Shown here: piece after piece, positions 34,971 through 45,558 of the stretch
Layout: every line of letters begins with the position of its first letter
Numbering within the stretch: position 1 is the stretch's first letter
Assembly (NCBI GenBank): GCA_025330725.1
Contig: JAIWND010000020.1
Span: 1 to 64,000, forward strand
Length of the DNA stretch: 64,000 bases
Origin: Chlamydoabsidia padenii
Lineage: Eukaryota; Mucoromycota; Mucoromycetes; Mucorales; Cunninghamellaceae
Direction of reading: 5' to 3'
Made by a program: the position numbers and the translations under genes
Notes under the pieces: model-generated
Seen by the model: only the letters and a program-made list of their open reading frames with translations
What the model was told of the DNA's origin: nothing
Database searches by the model: none

Positions 34971-35073
34971 TCTAGTAGTAATAGTAGTAGTATTTATTCG
35001 TTTTGATTGTTTTAATAATAAACTTCAAGTGTTATGTTAACAAAAGGAATTGGGGCATCTTAATTTGGCATTT

Positions 35074-35272
35074 TGCTAGGCGCACGGAAAGTACGCACAG
35101 AATTTTAGAAAGGGCTCTACTCGTTTCATTGTGAGCTTGGACAGACTGACACAAGGGTCATGGTACTTGGCTTTTGCGGCAAAGTATGTTGAAAATGGGT
35201 TATAGTATCCACATCACCACTTTAATCATTAGCATCCTTTGACATTGGAGCGAGGAGAGCCCATTCAAAATC
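35074..35272 (-). repeat. MITE-like dispersed repeat, copy C, with visible TIR
   Basis: Inverted relative to copies A and B. The plus strand starts GCTAGGCGCACGGAAAGTAC, GCACAGAATTTTAGAAAGGG, CTCTACTCG. The core follows on the minus strand (GATGCTAATGATTAAAGTGG, ATGTGGATACTATAAC, CAACATACTTTGCCGCAAAA). The far end, read on the minus strand, is GATTTTGAATGGGCTCTCCTCGCTCC, an imperfect inverted match of the first end. This copy shows the family has terminal inverted repeats of at least 25 bp. Confidence 0.8.
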
Positions 35273-35274
35273 TT

Positions 35275-36140
35275 AGTAGGAATCAAGGGAAAGCGGGATT
35301 TAAATACGAAGTATGGTTTCCTCTGTCATGTGTATGATTTTTTTTTTGTGTGTGCGGGGTTTGGGGTTTCCTCCAAAACCTCGCATTTTTATCTATCCCC
35401 TATTTTTATATTATCAATAAAAGTGCTCTCTTTTACTTCCAGAATCCGAACTACACGTTTTACTGTTTTACTTCATTATTCCTCGTTTTACCCATTTTAT
35501 ACGAACCGCAAACTAACTTAGAACACCTCTCAAATCATAATACAATTTCCCCAGCACTGACCACCTCCTAACTTTGGATGATTGACTCACCAACAATTTT
35601 CACACGCCATCATTTTACTAGCGCTGATCGCCTGCTTTTTATCACTTCCTGTATTATGTAAGAAGGCTCTACTGTACTTTACCCCTTTTTCTTTTTCTTT
35701 CTTCATCCATTATGTCTTCTTTCAGCTCTACTTCATCCACTTCCAATATAATCTCTCTCGCTCTGTCTCTCTCCATTCCTTTGCCTCCACTCCTTTTTGT
35801 ATGCCCAATCTACTCCTTAAATATGTTCAAATCTTTTCCAGGGGGTTATCGCTTCCCCAACATCGCTGCGCTTCAGTGGTAAGTTTTATCATTTCCAAAG
35901 ACAAAAAAGACTGACCACATGTACTAACTGGCTGTTTGATTTCTTTTCCTATATATTATTGCTTTAGATTGTTTCTCTCGATCACTTTTAAACATCGTAT
36001 ATTTTATTGTTGCTTTTATTTGATAAAACTAGTAAAGGTCAAGAAGAAACACTGTTCAATTAAATTGGTTTATTCAGGTCCGACGTTTATTTTAAAATAA
36101 GCGACAAGTAACCGTATTAAAAACAGAGATCTACTCTAAT
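35275..36140. other. No confident gene
   Basis: T- and CT-rich DNA between the mannosidase and the hydratase. A plausible signal-peptide-like frame near 35582 has a stop immediately before it and no ATG, so I do not call it. Boxes like AGCGGGATTTAAATAC (about 35291) and GCGGGGTTTGGGGTTT (about 35355) resemble the recurrent promoter motif, suggesting a short or non-coding transcription unit could start here. Confidence 0.35.
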
Positions 36141-37263
36141 CTAATGGCCTTTGTAAACAGGCTTGCGTTTTTCCTTGAAGGCCAATAACCCTTCCATTCT
36201 GTCCTTGGTATGAATGACTTGACCATAATAAGATTGTTCCACCTCCAATCCCGAGTCCCTATAATAATAATAATACAGTTGAATGATTTTTGACCAGTTC
36301 ATAAGTTGGTTAATTCTACTTACATATCTAGATGAGCCCCGCGATCTACTGCCAATTTGGCCAATTTGACTCCGATAGGGCCATTAGGTAAGATCCTTCG
36401 TCCCAATTCCACTGCTTGATCAAATCCTGTCATTCCATCCTTGGCATGATTCACAATGCCATAATGATGAGCTTCCTTTGCATCCAAAATCGATGCGGTA
36501 AAAATCAATTCCTTGGCTTTGGATGTACCGATCAAACGAGATAAACGTTGAGTCCCACCAGCACTAGCATAAGAGAGAGGGAGAATGTGAGTATGACATG
36601 GATGATAATGATGATGTACTTACCCTGGCAGAATGGCCAATTTAGTTTCGACAAGACCCATTTTAGCCTTTGGACCAGCCACACGCATATCACAAGATAA
36701 AGCCATTTCCATCCCACCACCTACAGCCATTCCATCCAAAGCAGCAATAGTAGGAATAGGTAAAGTCTATATATATGTATATAAGAAGGTCAGCCAAGTC
36801 GTGTTTTGTAAGAGGTGGGGTTTACCTCTAGTTCACGGAAGGCTTGACGAAGATTATATAGGAATTCAGTGACTTGGTTGGGTGTCATGTTCACACGTTC
36901 CTTGAGATCAGCACCAGCACAAAAGACACCATCCACCATACTTTCAACAATCAATACACGTGAATTACTATATATAAGAAGGGGTGAGATGAGTGACCAA
37001 ATACAGTAGATATAAACTTACTTTGATGCAAAGCGGATCTCTGCCAAAGCATCTCTGATTTCTTGGACCAGTTTGACAGAGAGGGCGTTACGTGCGACAG
37101 GACGGTTGAGTTTCAAAACACTAATACCTTGATGTTCACCTTGTAAATGTTCCAAATAAGCTTCTTTGCTGGAACAGTGAGTGGCGGCATGAAGAGACCG
37201 CACTAGCCGCGGGGATGGTAAAGTCACTGGTTTGATGGCGGTAAAAAGTCGTTGAGCAAACAT
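36141..37263 (-). CDS. Enoyl-CoA hydratase / methylglutaconyl-CoA hydratase-like, mitochondrial
   Basis: A crotonase-fold hydratase, closest in my reading to AUH-type 3-methylglutaconyl-CoA hydratase of leucine breakdown. Five exons (37263-37022, 36967-36826, 36766-36624, 36563-36324, 36258-36141) give 294 residues. The first 35 residues ([24 protein letters not shown]) are Arg/Ser-rich and fit a mitochondrial presequence. Crotonase motifs: [26 protein letters not shown] (oxyanion-hole and active-site loop), [23 protein letters not shown], and [24 protein letters not shown] with the catalytic Glu pair region. [21 protein letters not shown] is also present. The C-terminus is RKPVYKGH. A large MULE-like element begins only about 80 bp upstream of the start codon. 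Confidence 0.92.
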
Positions 37264-37342
37264 GATTATAACACAAAGAAAGGGAGGACCGTGAGAAAAT
37301 AAAAAGTGAATTTTGCAAAAAAAAAAAAATTTAGATATTTTT

Positions 37343-37450
37343 GCGGTACCTCAAAAGTTCGTCATAAATCTTGAGGCACCGCAAAAGTTCGCCATAATCT
37401 TGAGGTACAGCAAAAGTTCGCCGTAAACCTTGAAGTATCTCAAATTTCCA
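37343..37450. repeat. Left end repeats of the large MULE, ~31-bp tandem units
   Basis: Three degenerate units of about 31-34 bp, each ending with a GCAAAAGTTCGCCATAATCTTGAGG-like sequence. The GGTACCTCA/CTTGAGGCACC/CTTGAGGTAC junctions form imperfect palindromes. The right end (40827-40912) has an inverted, more diverged version. Confidence 0.7.
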
Positions 37451-37618
37451 GTTTAGGATGCAGTTTATTGTTTAAATAAAAATGAAAAATATAATAATGA
37501 TAATGATGTTGATAAAGATAATAAAGACAATAAAGACAATAAAGACAATAAGACAATAGAGACAATGTAAGAAAACAAGTTATTGGTTCCTGTGTGTCAT
37601 TTTTATGCGGATCGTGGG

Positions 37619-38700
37619 TTATTTCTTTACTACAAGTTTTGGCAATCGCAACTTCAAAGGTAGTTTCTTCATATCAACTTCTTCATCCTTGTCGTCACCC
37701 TTGAGTGCATCATCTTTGGATTCATCGTTACTATTATCAAAAGCTGACATTTTGACATAAAGGACCATGTTGGTGTTTTTTTTTTTACAGTCCGAGATGG
37801 GATCTATACTCTTATATGGTTTGTCGTGCAAATTGTCAATTTTTATAGTTTCATCAAAAGAATCAACATGTTCGCACTAGAAGTGCCCACCACTTTCACA
37901 GGTAGAGTATATTTTCCCATACAAATTGTAGCGATTCCCATTCAACTCAAAAGCTTCAGGGAAAGGAATACGTTCGTACCGGCTGTTGGATAAAAAGAAA
38001 AAATCAGAGAAGGTGGCGTCGTCAATGCTTCTATTAGAGTGTAAATCTACTGAATCAATCACGTATCGGCCAAAGTCTTCCGCATAATCTTGACTATACT
38101 ATATAAGTGCTGTATACGGGTCCAGGAATGAGTCCCGATGATTTTCTGATACTTTAACGCATAGCACTGGTTGTAATGCATTATCGATCGTATAAAAGTC
38201 GTCAAACGGATGGTTGTCTCCAAATGCATGTAAGAGATCGTGAAAATCCCCCAACAAGCCTCGAAGAGAAACACCGCATTTCCAGACAAATGATCTAGCA
38301 AGATCCAGAGCCTGAGCAAATTGTTCGCTTTTGGCGTAGCGTTGGAGTTGTTTGATAAGCTGATTCATGCCATTTACAGCGGTTATTGTCTTTATGTTTT
38401 TGAGAACAATCCGGCTGATAAATTCCATTACACAATCGCCAAAACACGAATTATCTTGATTAGGGAGAAGAAAGTTGTTGGTATCACGGGACTTTGCATA
38501 GTCAGATACTGGCGGCAAGCTATTAAAATCGAGAAAAGGGGGAAGGGCGATGGTAATTGCTTTCTTACAGTCTACGGTGAGATTTTTCAGTACCAGAAAC
38601 ATTATAGCAGCTTTCTTCAGTATCACCCAAGGTGAGAACATCATCGGAACTTCCTTCAATATCGCTAAGGACGGTTGCACTTTTTTGCTCTACGAAGATA
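37619..38700 (-). pseudogene. Ubiquitin-specific-protease-like domain within the MULE
   Basis: The coding order reads minus strand. Near 38480 is LPNQDNSCFGDCVMEFISRI, with Cys in the position of the USP Cys box. Then come SEQFAQALDLARSFVWKCGV and a GDFHDLLHAF block. After an in-frame break near 38100 there is VDLHSNRSIDDATFSDF, followed by YERIPFPEAFELNGNRYNLY, GKIYSTCESGGHF (His in a GGHF context as in the USP His box GHY), a KSIDPISDCKK block and NTNMVLYVKMSAFD, the position of the terminal YxLfY strand. The tail is acidic then basic (KLPLKLRLPKLVVKK). A stop directly after GGHF and a frame change near 38100 suggest decay. The peptidase C19 assignment is by motif order only. Confidence 0.5.
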
Positions 38701-39248
38701 AACGACTCATGAGTTTTAATTAGATTATAGTATAATACTATTTTCATTACCGTCAGTAGGAGTAGGATCTGTGGAAATGTATATGTCATCATTTGAATAT
38801 TTTGGTTTTTTGTCTATGGAGAGTTTATTCCAATTAATGGTTACTACATTGGTTTTCAAACTCTTGCAGCTGGTCTCACTTCTTAAGCTCAGTTTATCTG
38901 TCAAAAATTCTTCAGACAATTGTTTTTCGGTCGAGACCTTACCATCGTTGACATAAGCGGGCTTTTTGACGATTTTCTTCTTTCTACTTTGCTTAATGTC
39001 CTTTTCACCTTCCATGTCTGCTTTTTTTTTTTTGTGTTGACTTTGTTCGGCGTCTTGGTTCCATAATAAAGCGAGTGACCTTGCAAGTAGTTCTCATTGC
39101 TGCTTTCGTCGTTTGGCATGTAGTTTAAGATGGCCTAAAAAAGTGAATGAGTCAAATTATCTTGAATAACCATATCTGCATGAGCATTACTTTTCTTTTT
39201 CCCGCACTTTTTTTTCAATTATTCTTATTAATGCTATCATTTTGCCTT

Positions 39249-40723
39249 TATATTAACCAGTAGGCCTTGGTACTTTTGATTACACGGTACAAATTACGAT
39301 GGTAACTTTCGATACCATTAGTGGTTGTTGTGGGATGATCAGAAAGGGCCGTATTCATCTTCGTCACGGATTTGAAAATCATTGAGCTTGTTGATTTCTG
39401 GGTCCAAAAGTTGAGCCAAGTGACAGTTTTGGGGAACTCCTTTTCTATTGTCGCTACCGCCATTTTGAATTCTTCCTAGGTTCCAACCTTGGCGAGTTTG
39501 TACAATAATCGTTGTAGCTTTTTTTGCTGCTGCTTGATTGCGTTTTTTTCTTGATGTTTTTCTTTGATATTTACTTGTAAATGGATAGAGAGTGGAATCA
39601 CAACATTGAATGGTATCACCAGCTTCTTGACACTTGATTGGAAGTGGCTCAAGCAGCTTTTAAGGTACTTCTGCCCTTTGTCTTCCTTTTTGCGGTAACT
39701 TGACTAAAGGCTTGCTTGAATCCTTTTATCTGGGCGGCAGAGAAGTCCATCACCATTCCAATGAAGCTATCAAGCTTAAATGTGATATTGTATGCCTTAA
39801 ATAAATCCGTGAAATACCCTTCGAATGTTGTTACATTAGAGTGTCGAATGACTGCAGCGTACAGAAGAATATGGCGGCCTAATGATTTACAGTAAATTAC
39901 AGACGAGCAGATATTGTAATCTTGGAACACCCTAAAGGTGACATCTGTCAGGATTGGGCTGCTTTTGAAATCAACGAATGCATCGATTTGATCTGTTTGA
40001 AACGAGATCATGAACTCATCCAAGTTAGTATTACAAACTCGGAATCGGCCTTGATGTTCTTTTTGAAGACTAAGGGAATCTTCAATCGTTGTTTGGCTTG
40101 ACTTGATGATGCCAGGTCGAAATAGCAATTTTTCTACGCTCATATCTGGTACGATCGATGTTTTGGAGGATAGGGTGAATGGCACGCACAGTAACAATAC
40201 CGGAACCTGAAGAATTACCAACCATTAAAACCTTTGCAATGAAACCGGGATGGGTTGTTATCATTTTTTCCAGCTCCATGGCGCTGTTTTTGGGAAGATG
40301 GATCGGGGGAAATTCACTATGCGTATGGGCAGGGGCATTCTTGTTATCATCGGGGGACATACGGCAAGTTCCATCGCGGAAGACAAATGTCACCTTCACA
40401 TTGCAAACGACTTGAGTCTACTTTTCGCCACAATGTTTGCAACCCTTTTGGCACTGACGCTTAATTGCTGTCACAGTCGATCTAGGGTGCTGTTCAATGT
40501 TCTTCAATTTACATGCTTCATTATAGCAGCGGACTGAACCCAGGCAAACCTTTTTCACACTTTGGATGCCAGAAATAGTACGACCGTTGTTTTGACAACG
40601 AACGTACCAGCTGATGTCTATAACAGAGCTATCAAGTTTGCCATTAGTGACATCGACATAAGGAATCGTGATATCAGCATCATCAGCAGGGAAGTGGGGG
40701 AAATGAGTAAATGAAGTCGACAT
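39249..40723 (-). pseudogene. MULE-like transposase with GCM/WRKY-type zinc finger
   Basis: From ATG 40723 (MSTSFTHFPHFPADDADITI) the frame gives CQNNGRTISGIQSVKKVCLG, then CYNEACKL and CQKGCKHCGEK. In the same frame after one TAG (about 40416) come FVFRDGTCRMSPDDNK and PAHTHSEFPP. The Cys/Cys ... His-x-His order fits the WRKY-GCM1 zinc-finger superfamily often fused to MULE transposases. A frameshift near 40155 leads into VPDMSVEKLLFRPGIIK, SSPILTDVTFRVFQDYNI and GMVMDFSAAQIKGFKQAFSQ. A further shift leads into KTVTWLNFWTQKSTSSMIF and PTTTTNGIESYHRNLYRVI. The lesions counted (one stop, at least two shifts) make it non-functional. It is distinct in sequence from the MULEs at 4321 and 25499. 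Confidence 0.65.
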
Positions 40724-40826
40724 GTTAAATTCGTTGAGTAAAATTTTATTTTGTAAAAGTAAAAGTAAAAGTGAAGAAATATAGTAACAACTGCTCAGGG
40801 ATTCTCTAAAAGTATTTCTTGTGATG

Positions 40827-40912
40827 CATTTGAAGTATTACAACCTCAAGATCATGACAAACTTTTAATCTACCACAAACTTACAGTTTGGAGTTTTTGA
40901 AGTACCTCAAGG
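40827..40912. repeat. Right end repeats of the large MULE
   Basis: On the minus strand this reads CTTGAGGTACTTCAAAAAC, then AAAAGTTTGTCATGATCTTG, AGGTTGTAATACTTCAAAT, mirroring 37343-37450 in inverted orientation with substitutions. Confidence 0.6.
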
Positions 40913-41109
40913 GGAGTTTTTTTTTTTTTTGAAACTTTATTTATTAAAAAAAATTACTACAAACTAGCTGCATTATATATGAGTATGGTACAAAGAGGTG
41001 ACAACCTCCCTGCGCCAGTGACTATTTCCATAGTGAAAGAGTCAATGATGAGAGGAGTAGGAAGACAAGAGAACCAGAGCCGTTATGGTTGAAGTTGAGG
41101 TGAAGTACC

Positions 41110-43180
41110 TCAAACTTCCTTTTTAGGATTTTGAAGTACCTCAAAATTAACAGCACCCCGCAGCACTGAACTTCTACAAGAATGAGAGGCGCTGCTAATA
41201 TTGGAAAACAGTGCTGGTGAGTAGTTGTACGCAATTCGAATCAGTGCTGGCCATTGTTCTTGATCAATGTGGTGCAGAAGGGCCCGCGGCTTACCTAGGC
41301 TCTTGTAGACCTCCAGGTTTGTGTCTGGTGTGTCCACATTACCTTCATCAGGCACATCATCGGTCACATCAAATGTGAAGTCCCAGCATAAACCGTCGTC
41401 CAAATCGTTAGTGTCACCGTTATCAGTATCATAGATCAAATCATTGTTGTTGTTCATGAGATTCACGACTTCAGAAGTGATAATCGATGGGTGCTCTAGG
41501 TAAGCCAAAACAACAAAGTTCACCATCAATTTCATGGCGTTTGTCTCACTGTCTTTGTTTGATTTGAGCTAATTCTTCATCCCACCGATCGATCGCTTCA
41601 TTGATCTTGTTGAGTATGAGAGCAATGGTCCAAGTTAACGGATGGTGTTGGTGATGTGGTTGAGCTAGTGATGGGTTGGGGTGGTAAATTTGAGACTGAT
41701 GATGTTGTTTTGTTGCATAAAATTTAAGTATGTATTCCATAAAAGTAAATCGACATTCATCTGCCGCAAGTCATCATCAGTGAGAGTATTTTATTGGGAG
41801 AGTCGGACAAAGCGGACGAAGGTCATGAAAGCAGCAGCACTTTTATTGTCAAGAGACGGGGCCACCCAGAGCAATGTCAATACACTAGACATGTTCTCGA
41901 CCGTTTCCAACATCAACTTCTCCTTCCGGTCGGTACACACTCTGGTGGGCTTGCCGCTGATCCGTTTTGTAACTTGAGTCCCCCTAAAAACAATGATTAT
42001 ATTGATGGTGGTTAGTTTAACGTTTATTATGTCGATTGATATTACCTTTGTTGGAGATTGAAGATTGCTTTCTCGTAAATGATGGCATTTGCCAGGCATA
42101 GGCACCTTCATCTCTGCACCACAAGCTTGTTTCCTGTTCATCATGGCTGCGGTGATAGTGTCAAGTTGTCCGCCTTCACAAGCTACCAGTTGTTAATTTG
42201 GATGTAGATGATAAAGCAGAGTTTTCGGAATTCGACACCGTCAAGCCATTCTTCAGACAAGCATAGAGAATCTCTCTGGAGCCCCGAAGCGATACAGCAT
42301 ACTTTTGTGTCATCACCAAGACCCCTCCCCCAAAAAAAAATGCGGGCATCCCTTCTCAGCCGAGAAGGAAAGGAGTACTTGTAGAGAAGCTCCCGACATT
42401 GCAAGACACACAAATATTTGATGCCCAGGAGTACCGAATCCCATCCAGCTTCCCAAACCCAAGGCAGTACAGATACGAGTGTATCTATTAGGCAGAGAAA
42501 GAAGAGAGAGAGTTAGTAATGATTAGTATAACAGTACAATAATGTATACCTTGGCGTAGGTGACACTCTTGCACGATCGTCAGGAATGGTGTAAATGTCC
42601 CGGCAGATGAGCATTCTACAGGGTTCCACGGTTTCCAATACATCTAGGTGATCTTTTTTGAAGCTTTGGATGGTGTAATTTTTTTACGCCTGTGATCGGG
42701 GGTTGATATCCTAACCTGTTTGCTTCCTTCAGTCAAAACCATGCTGGACTATATATATATAAAAGGAGAGTAAGTAGGTCGCTCGGATTTCGTTCCATAG
42801 ATAAGAATATCACTTACCAGGCCATCAGTCAAAACTCTGGAGCTTGAAGAGTCGATGGATTGTTTCCTATGCTGAGGGTAACTTGGTGTCTGATGATGGG
42901 TAATCTTGACTGCAAGACACATGGCACCAGGGACAAGTTCATCAGATTCAGATTCAGGACTGGAAGTGCTGATAGTTTGTTTGTTTGTGCTTGTGTCTTG
43001 AGTTGGAAGACTTGATTGATTTTCACCAGCAACAGTAGCTTCTTGCAGGCATTCCAACTGGAGGAGTTTCTACACGTTTGAAAAAATAAAAAATAAAAAG
43101 TTGATACCTTGTCCTATTGGATCGAGATGTTTTTTGATTGAAGGTTGGACCACTGAGAACGCCACCAAGTCATTATCCAA
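41110..43180 (-). pseudogene. Decayed multi-exon lineage-specific gene
   Basis: Exon-like blocks on the minus strand in order: LQKLDNDLVAFSVVQPSIKK (about 43160-43100); an acidic/Ser-rich block starting at 43070 (KLLQLECLQEATVAGENQ) and ending at a GT donor near 42818; FKKDHLDVLETVEPCRMLIC (about 42660) reached by a frameshift; then VLPWVWEAGWDSVLLGIKYL (about 42470), GLQRDSLCLSEEWLDGVEF, KACGAEMKVPMPGKCHHLRE (about 42130-42070), SAAAFMTFVRFVRLSQ (about 41840-41795), and the C-terminal MKLMVNFVVLAYLEHPSIIT (41535) down to LRGAVNFEVLQNPKKEV (41110). Introns have normal borders, but at least one frameshift and several stops intervene. I cannot name the family. Being next to a MULE and unmatched to any conserved enzyme, it may be repeat-associated. 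Confidence 0.4.
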
Positions 43181-43605
43181 CTTTTGCAGATAGCCATAAA
43201 AAATAAAACAAGGGATACATTACGGACACGTAGGGATTCTGCTTATAGACTTTTTTCAAACATTGCAGGATTCGAGAAAGTGGTATGTCACCAATCAAGG
43301 TAGAGCCAAACAAAGTGTATACTGTAGTCCAGAAGATAAAAGAGGATGAATTATTGTAAGAATAAAGAAGAGAAAAGAAAGAAAAGACAGGAGGAATAAC
43401 AATAATCAAAATCTGGAAATTTAAGGAGTCGAGTTCAATGCCGACAAGCGTGTGAACTCAATTTTTCATCCACTGACCACATTTCTGTTCCGATTGTTTA
43501 TTGTTTGCGGATAGGTGTACCCCTGATATATTAGTAAAGAGTACAGCTTGTTCTAATAACCATATTTGATGCTTCCGGTTGATGATTGATCATCTCCATT
43601 TTACA

Positions 43606-43628
43606 TCGGGGGTTGAAAATTCCCCGCG
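43606..43628. promoter_or_regulatory. Palindromic CGGGGGTTGAAAATTCCCCG box
   Basis: A near-complete palindrome, TCGGGGGTTGAAAATTCCCC then GCG. It is one of the clearest instances of the recurrent motif. No gene start was identified within 150 bp, so it may mark an uncalled transcript. Confidence 0.45.
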
Positions 43629-44360
43629 TCCATTCATCCTCGGTGCTCTTTGTGTGTGCCTGACATTTCCCTTTATGTATATGCCTTTATTCATAATTAG
43701 AATCCTGTGATATGACAAAGCAACCATACCCGACGCACCTCTGATTTCATTTTACTTTATACACTCACCTTTACTTCTTGTTAAAAGTTGTACCACACAA
43801 ATCTTCCTAGGGAGTTATTGATTTGGACGATATTAATCGGTGGAAGCTGTCCAAAATCATCTTTGACCAGCAAAGTAGAGAAAGAAAAAACAGTTGATGC
43901 GACTATATTTTTCTTTTATAGTCTAACATTCAGACATGTCAGGAAAGTGGGTACTGGATTCGCCGTGGTGTTTTTTAAGATCAGGTATGCCATGTACTCA
44001 AGTCAAATAAAATCAAGAGATGGTTTATCAAGGTTTTGGCTCATGGGTTGTCGACAATCTCGAACTTGAAACGCTATTCCCTTTTAATTCTGTTCGAAAA
44101 GTAACTACCAGTATGCAAAAACCTGTCATTATGCTGTGGTAACTTGCTTTCTATTTTATCAACGGATGTGGCAGCATTAGCTTTATTCAGTGGCGACAAT
44201 TCTTGGCAAGAGTATACGGAGCACTACCATCCTCGGGAAGAAACTGTAATGCAGTAGCTTGCTACTGTTTGCGAATTGCATTAATCCCTCATCACTAATT
44301 GACATGTTCACTCTTTGACTTGTCGTTGCAAAATTAGAGTTGGGCTGATTTATTTGAAAA

Positions 44361-44374
44361 AGGAAATCCCGCAT
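44361..44374. promoter_or_regulatory. GGAAATCCCGC half-box upstream of the EI24-domain gene
   Basis: AGGAAATCCCGCAT lies about 38-50 bp upstream of the start at 44412. It is a half-site of the recurrent box. Confidence 0.35.
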
Positions 44375-44411
44375 TTTTTCTTTTTCTTTTTTTTTTAAAA
44401 AAAATAAGAAC

Positions 44412-45382
44412 ATGCCAGGTGTCCATTCGAAAGCACTTGCCGGGACATACCCCATACGAGGCCTATTTCATCTCGCCCATCATCCACGACAATTAGGTGT
44501 CCCTGTTGCCATTTCTACAATCCAAGCCTGTCTCGTCAGTCTAGTCGCGCTCGTCCCTCTTTATCATCTCGGCTATGGTTATCAATCCCGGTTGGTCGGT
44601 CATGTCTATAAACAATGGGTCCAACAAGGTATACTTCGTACAGGCACAGCGGCTGCCATCACTAGTGGATTACTCTGTCTTGCCGAATCCTTCGTCATCA
44701 CCTCCCAAGTCACCCATTACTTTATTGGATCTTTACGTGAACGATTCTTTGATGCGGTATTGGAAGAACACGATATTGTATTACCCCTGCCACCATTAGA
44801 AAAGGAGAAAAAACAACAACAACATCATTATGAAAACCAACCTTTGGATAAAGTGGTGGAGGAATGGGTGGTGGAAAAACTGGATATCAAGGCATTACCT
44901 TCTACCGAACAAGAATGGGAACTAGCAGCACAGTGGTGGTTGTCAGGGTCGCATATCATGGGATTATGTGCCAAGAAGGAATCACAAGTCTGGCCACTGA
45001 GTTGGTTACCCTCGGCGGTGTATGTGGTCTCGATTCCTCTGACGTTTATACCTGTGGTGGGGCCCATGGCGTTTTTGAGTCTACAAGGCATGTGTCAAGG
45101 CGGTATGGCTCATCGGCGTTACTTTGATCGGTTTGGTTGGTCAAATTCCCGTCGGATCACTCATGTCACTCGATTATACTGGCACTATTTGCAATTTGGA
45201 ATGGTGGCATCCGCATTAGAAATGATTCCTTTCATTGGATTTGTGTTTGCTTATACAAATCAAATTGGGTAAGTTTTGACTAGATATATATAAAGGATGA
45301 TGGGACTAACTGGTTTTTATATGTGTATATATATAGTGCGGCCATGCTTGTTGTGGATTGGAAGAAAGAAAAAATCATGTAG
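44412..45382 (+). CDS. EI24-domain membrane protein (LDS/RRT8-like)
   Basis: A multi-pass membrane protein of the EI24/etoposide-induced type. Fungal relatives such as the yeast Lds1/Lds2/Rrt8 group associate with lipid droplets and spore-wall formation (family knowledge). Two exons (44412-45268 and 45337-45382) give 300 residues. Seen: AGTYPIRGLFHLAHHPRQLG at the start, then hydrophobic segments at about residues 34-57, 76-100, 203-232 and 262-285. A charged cytosolic loop contains KEKKQQQHHYENQ. The typical re-entrant WPLSWLPSAVYVVSIPLTFI and PVVGPMAFLSLQGMCQGGMA are present. The C-terminus is short and charged, ending WKKEKIM. The ligase gene on the opposite strand ends about 175 bp downstream (convergent). 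The function in this fungus is inferred only from the domain. Confidence 0.8.
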
Positions 45383-45558
45383 TTAGTTATATAGCCCCCC
45401 CCCGTCCTTTGTTTTGATAAAAAGTTATGATATTGTTATAATATTATTTTTATTGTTGAATGATGATTATAATGTTGATGATAATAATGGTAATGATGAT
45501 AATGATGATATAAAGCGGGTAGACTTTTTAAATATATAGATACAAACTACATCCTGTT

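Larger units (their letters stand above)
37343..40912 (-). mobile_element. Large MULE-like element carrying a USP-like protease region
   Basis: About 3.6 kb read on the minus strand: a GCM/WRKY-like zinc-finger plus transposase region (40723-39249) followed by a Lys-rich linker and a ubiquitin-protease-like region (about 38700-37619). The ends at 37343-37450 and 40827-40912 contain inverted copies of (A)AAAGTT(C/T)G(C/T)CAT-ATCTTGAGGT blocks and the palindromic unit TTGAGGTACCTCAA. These fit subterminal and terminal repeats of one element. The exact outer ends and target duplication are not resolved. Related TTGAAGTACCTCAA units also occur at about 41102 and 41133, so the right edge may lie further out. 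Confidence 0.65.
43181..44411. other. No confident gene
   Basis: AT-rich stretch with short frames only. Two promoter-type boxes (43606-43628 and 44361-44374) lie here; the second is about 40 bp upstream of the EI24-domain gene. Confidence 0.4.

Noticed and set aside
35582..35914. A signal-peptide-like frame (HAIILLALIACFLSLPVL)
   Set aside because: No ATG in frame and a stop directly upstream. The overlapping ATG at 35578 gives only 27 codons, with no convincing splice continuation.
37343..37450. Regularly spaced repeats resembling a small CRISPR array
   Set aside because: Only three degenerate units, the spacers are also repeated, the sequence is eukaryotic, and the units recur inverted at the other end of a transposon.
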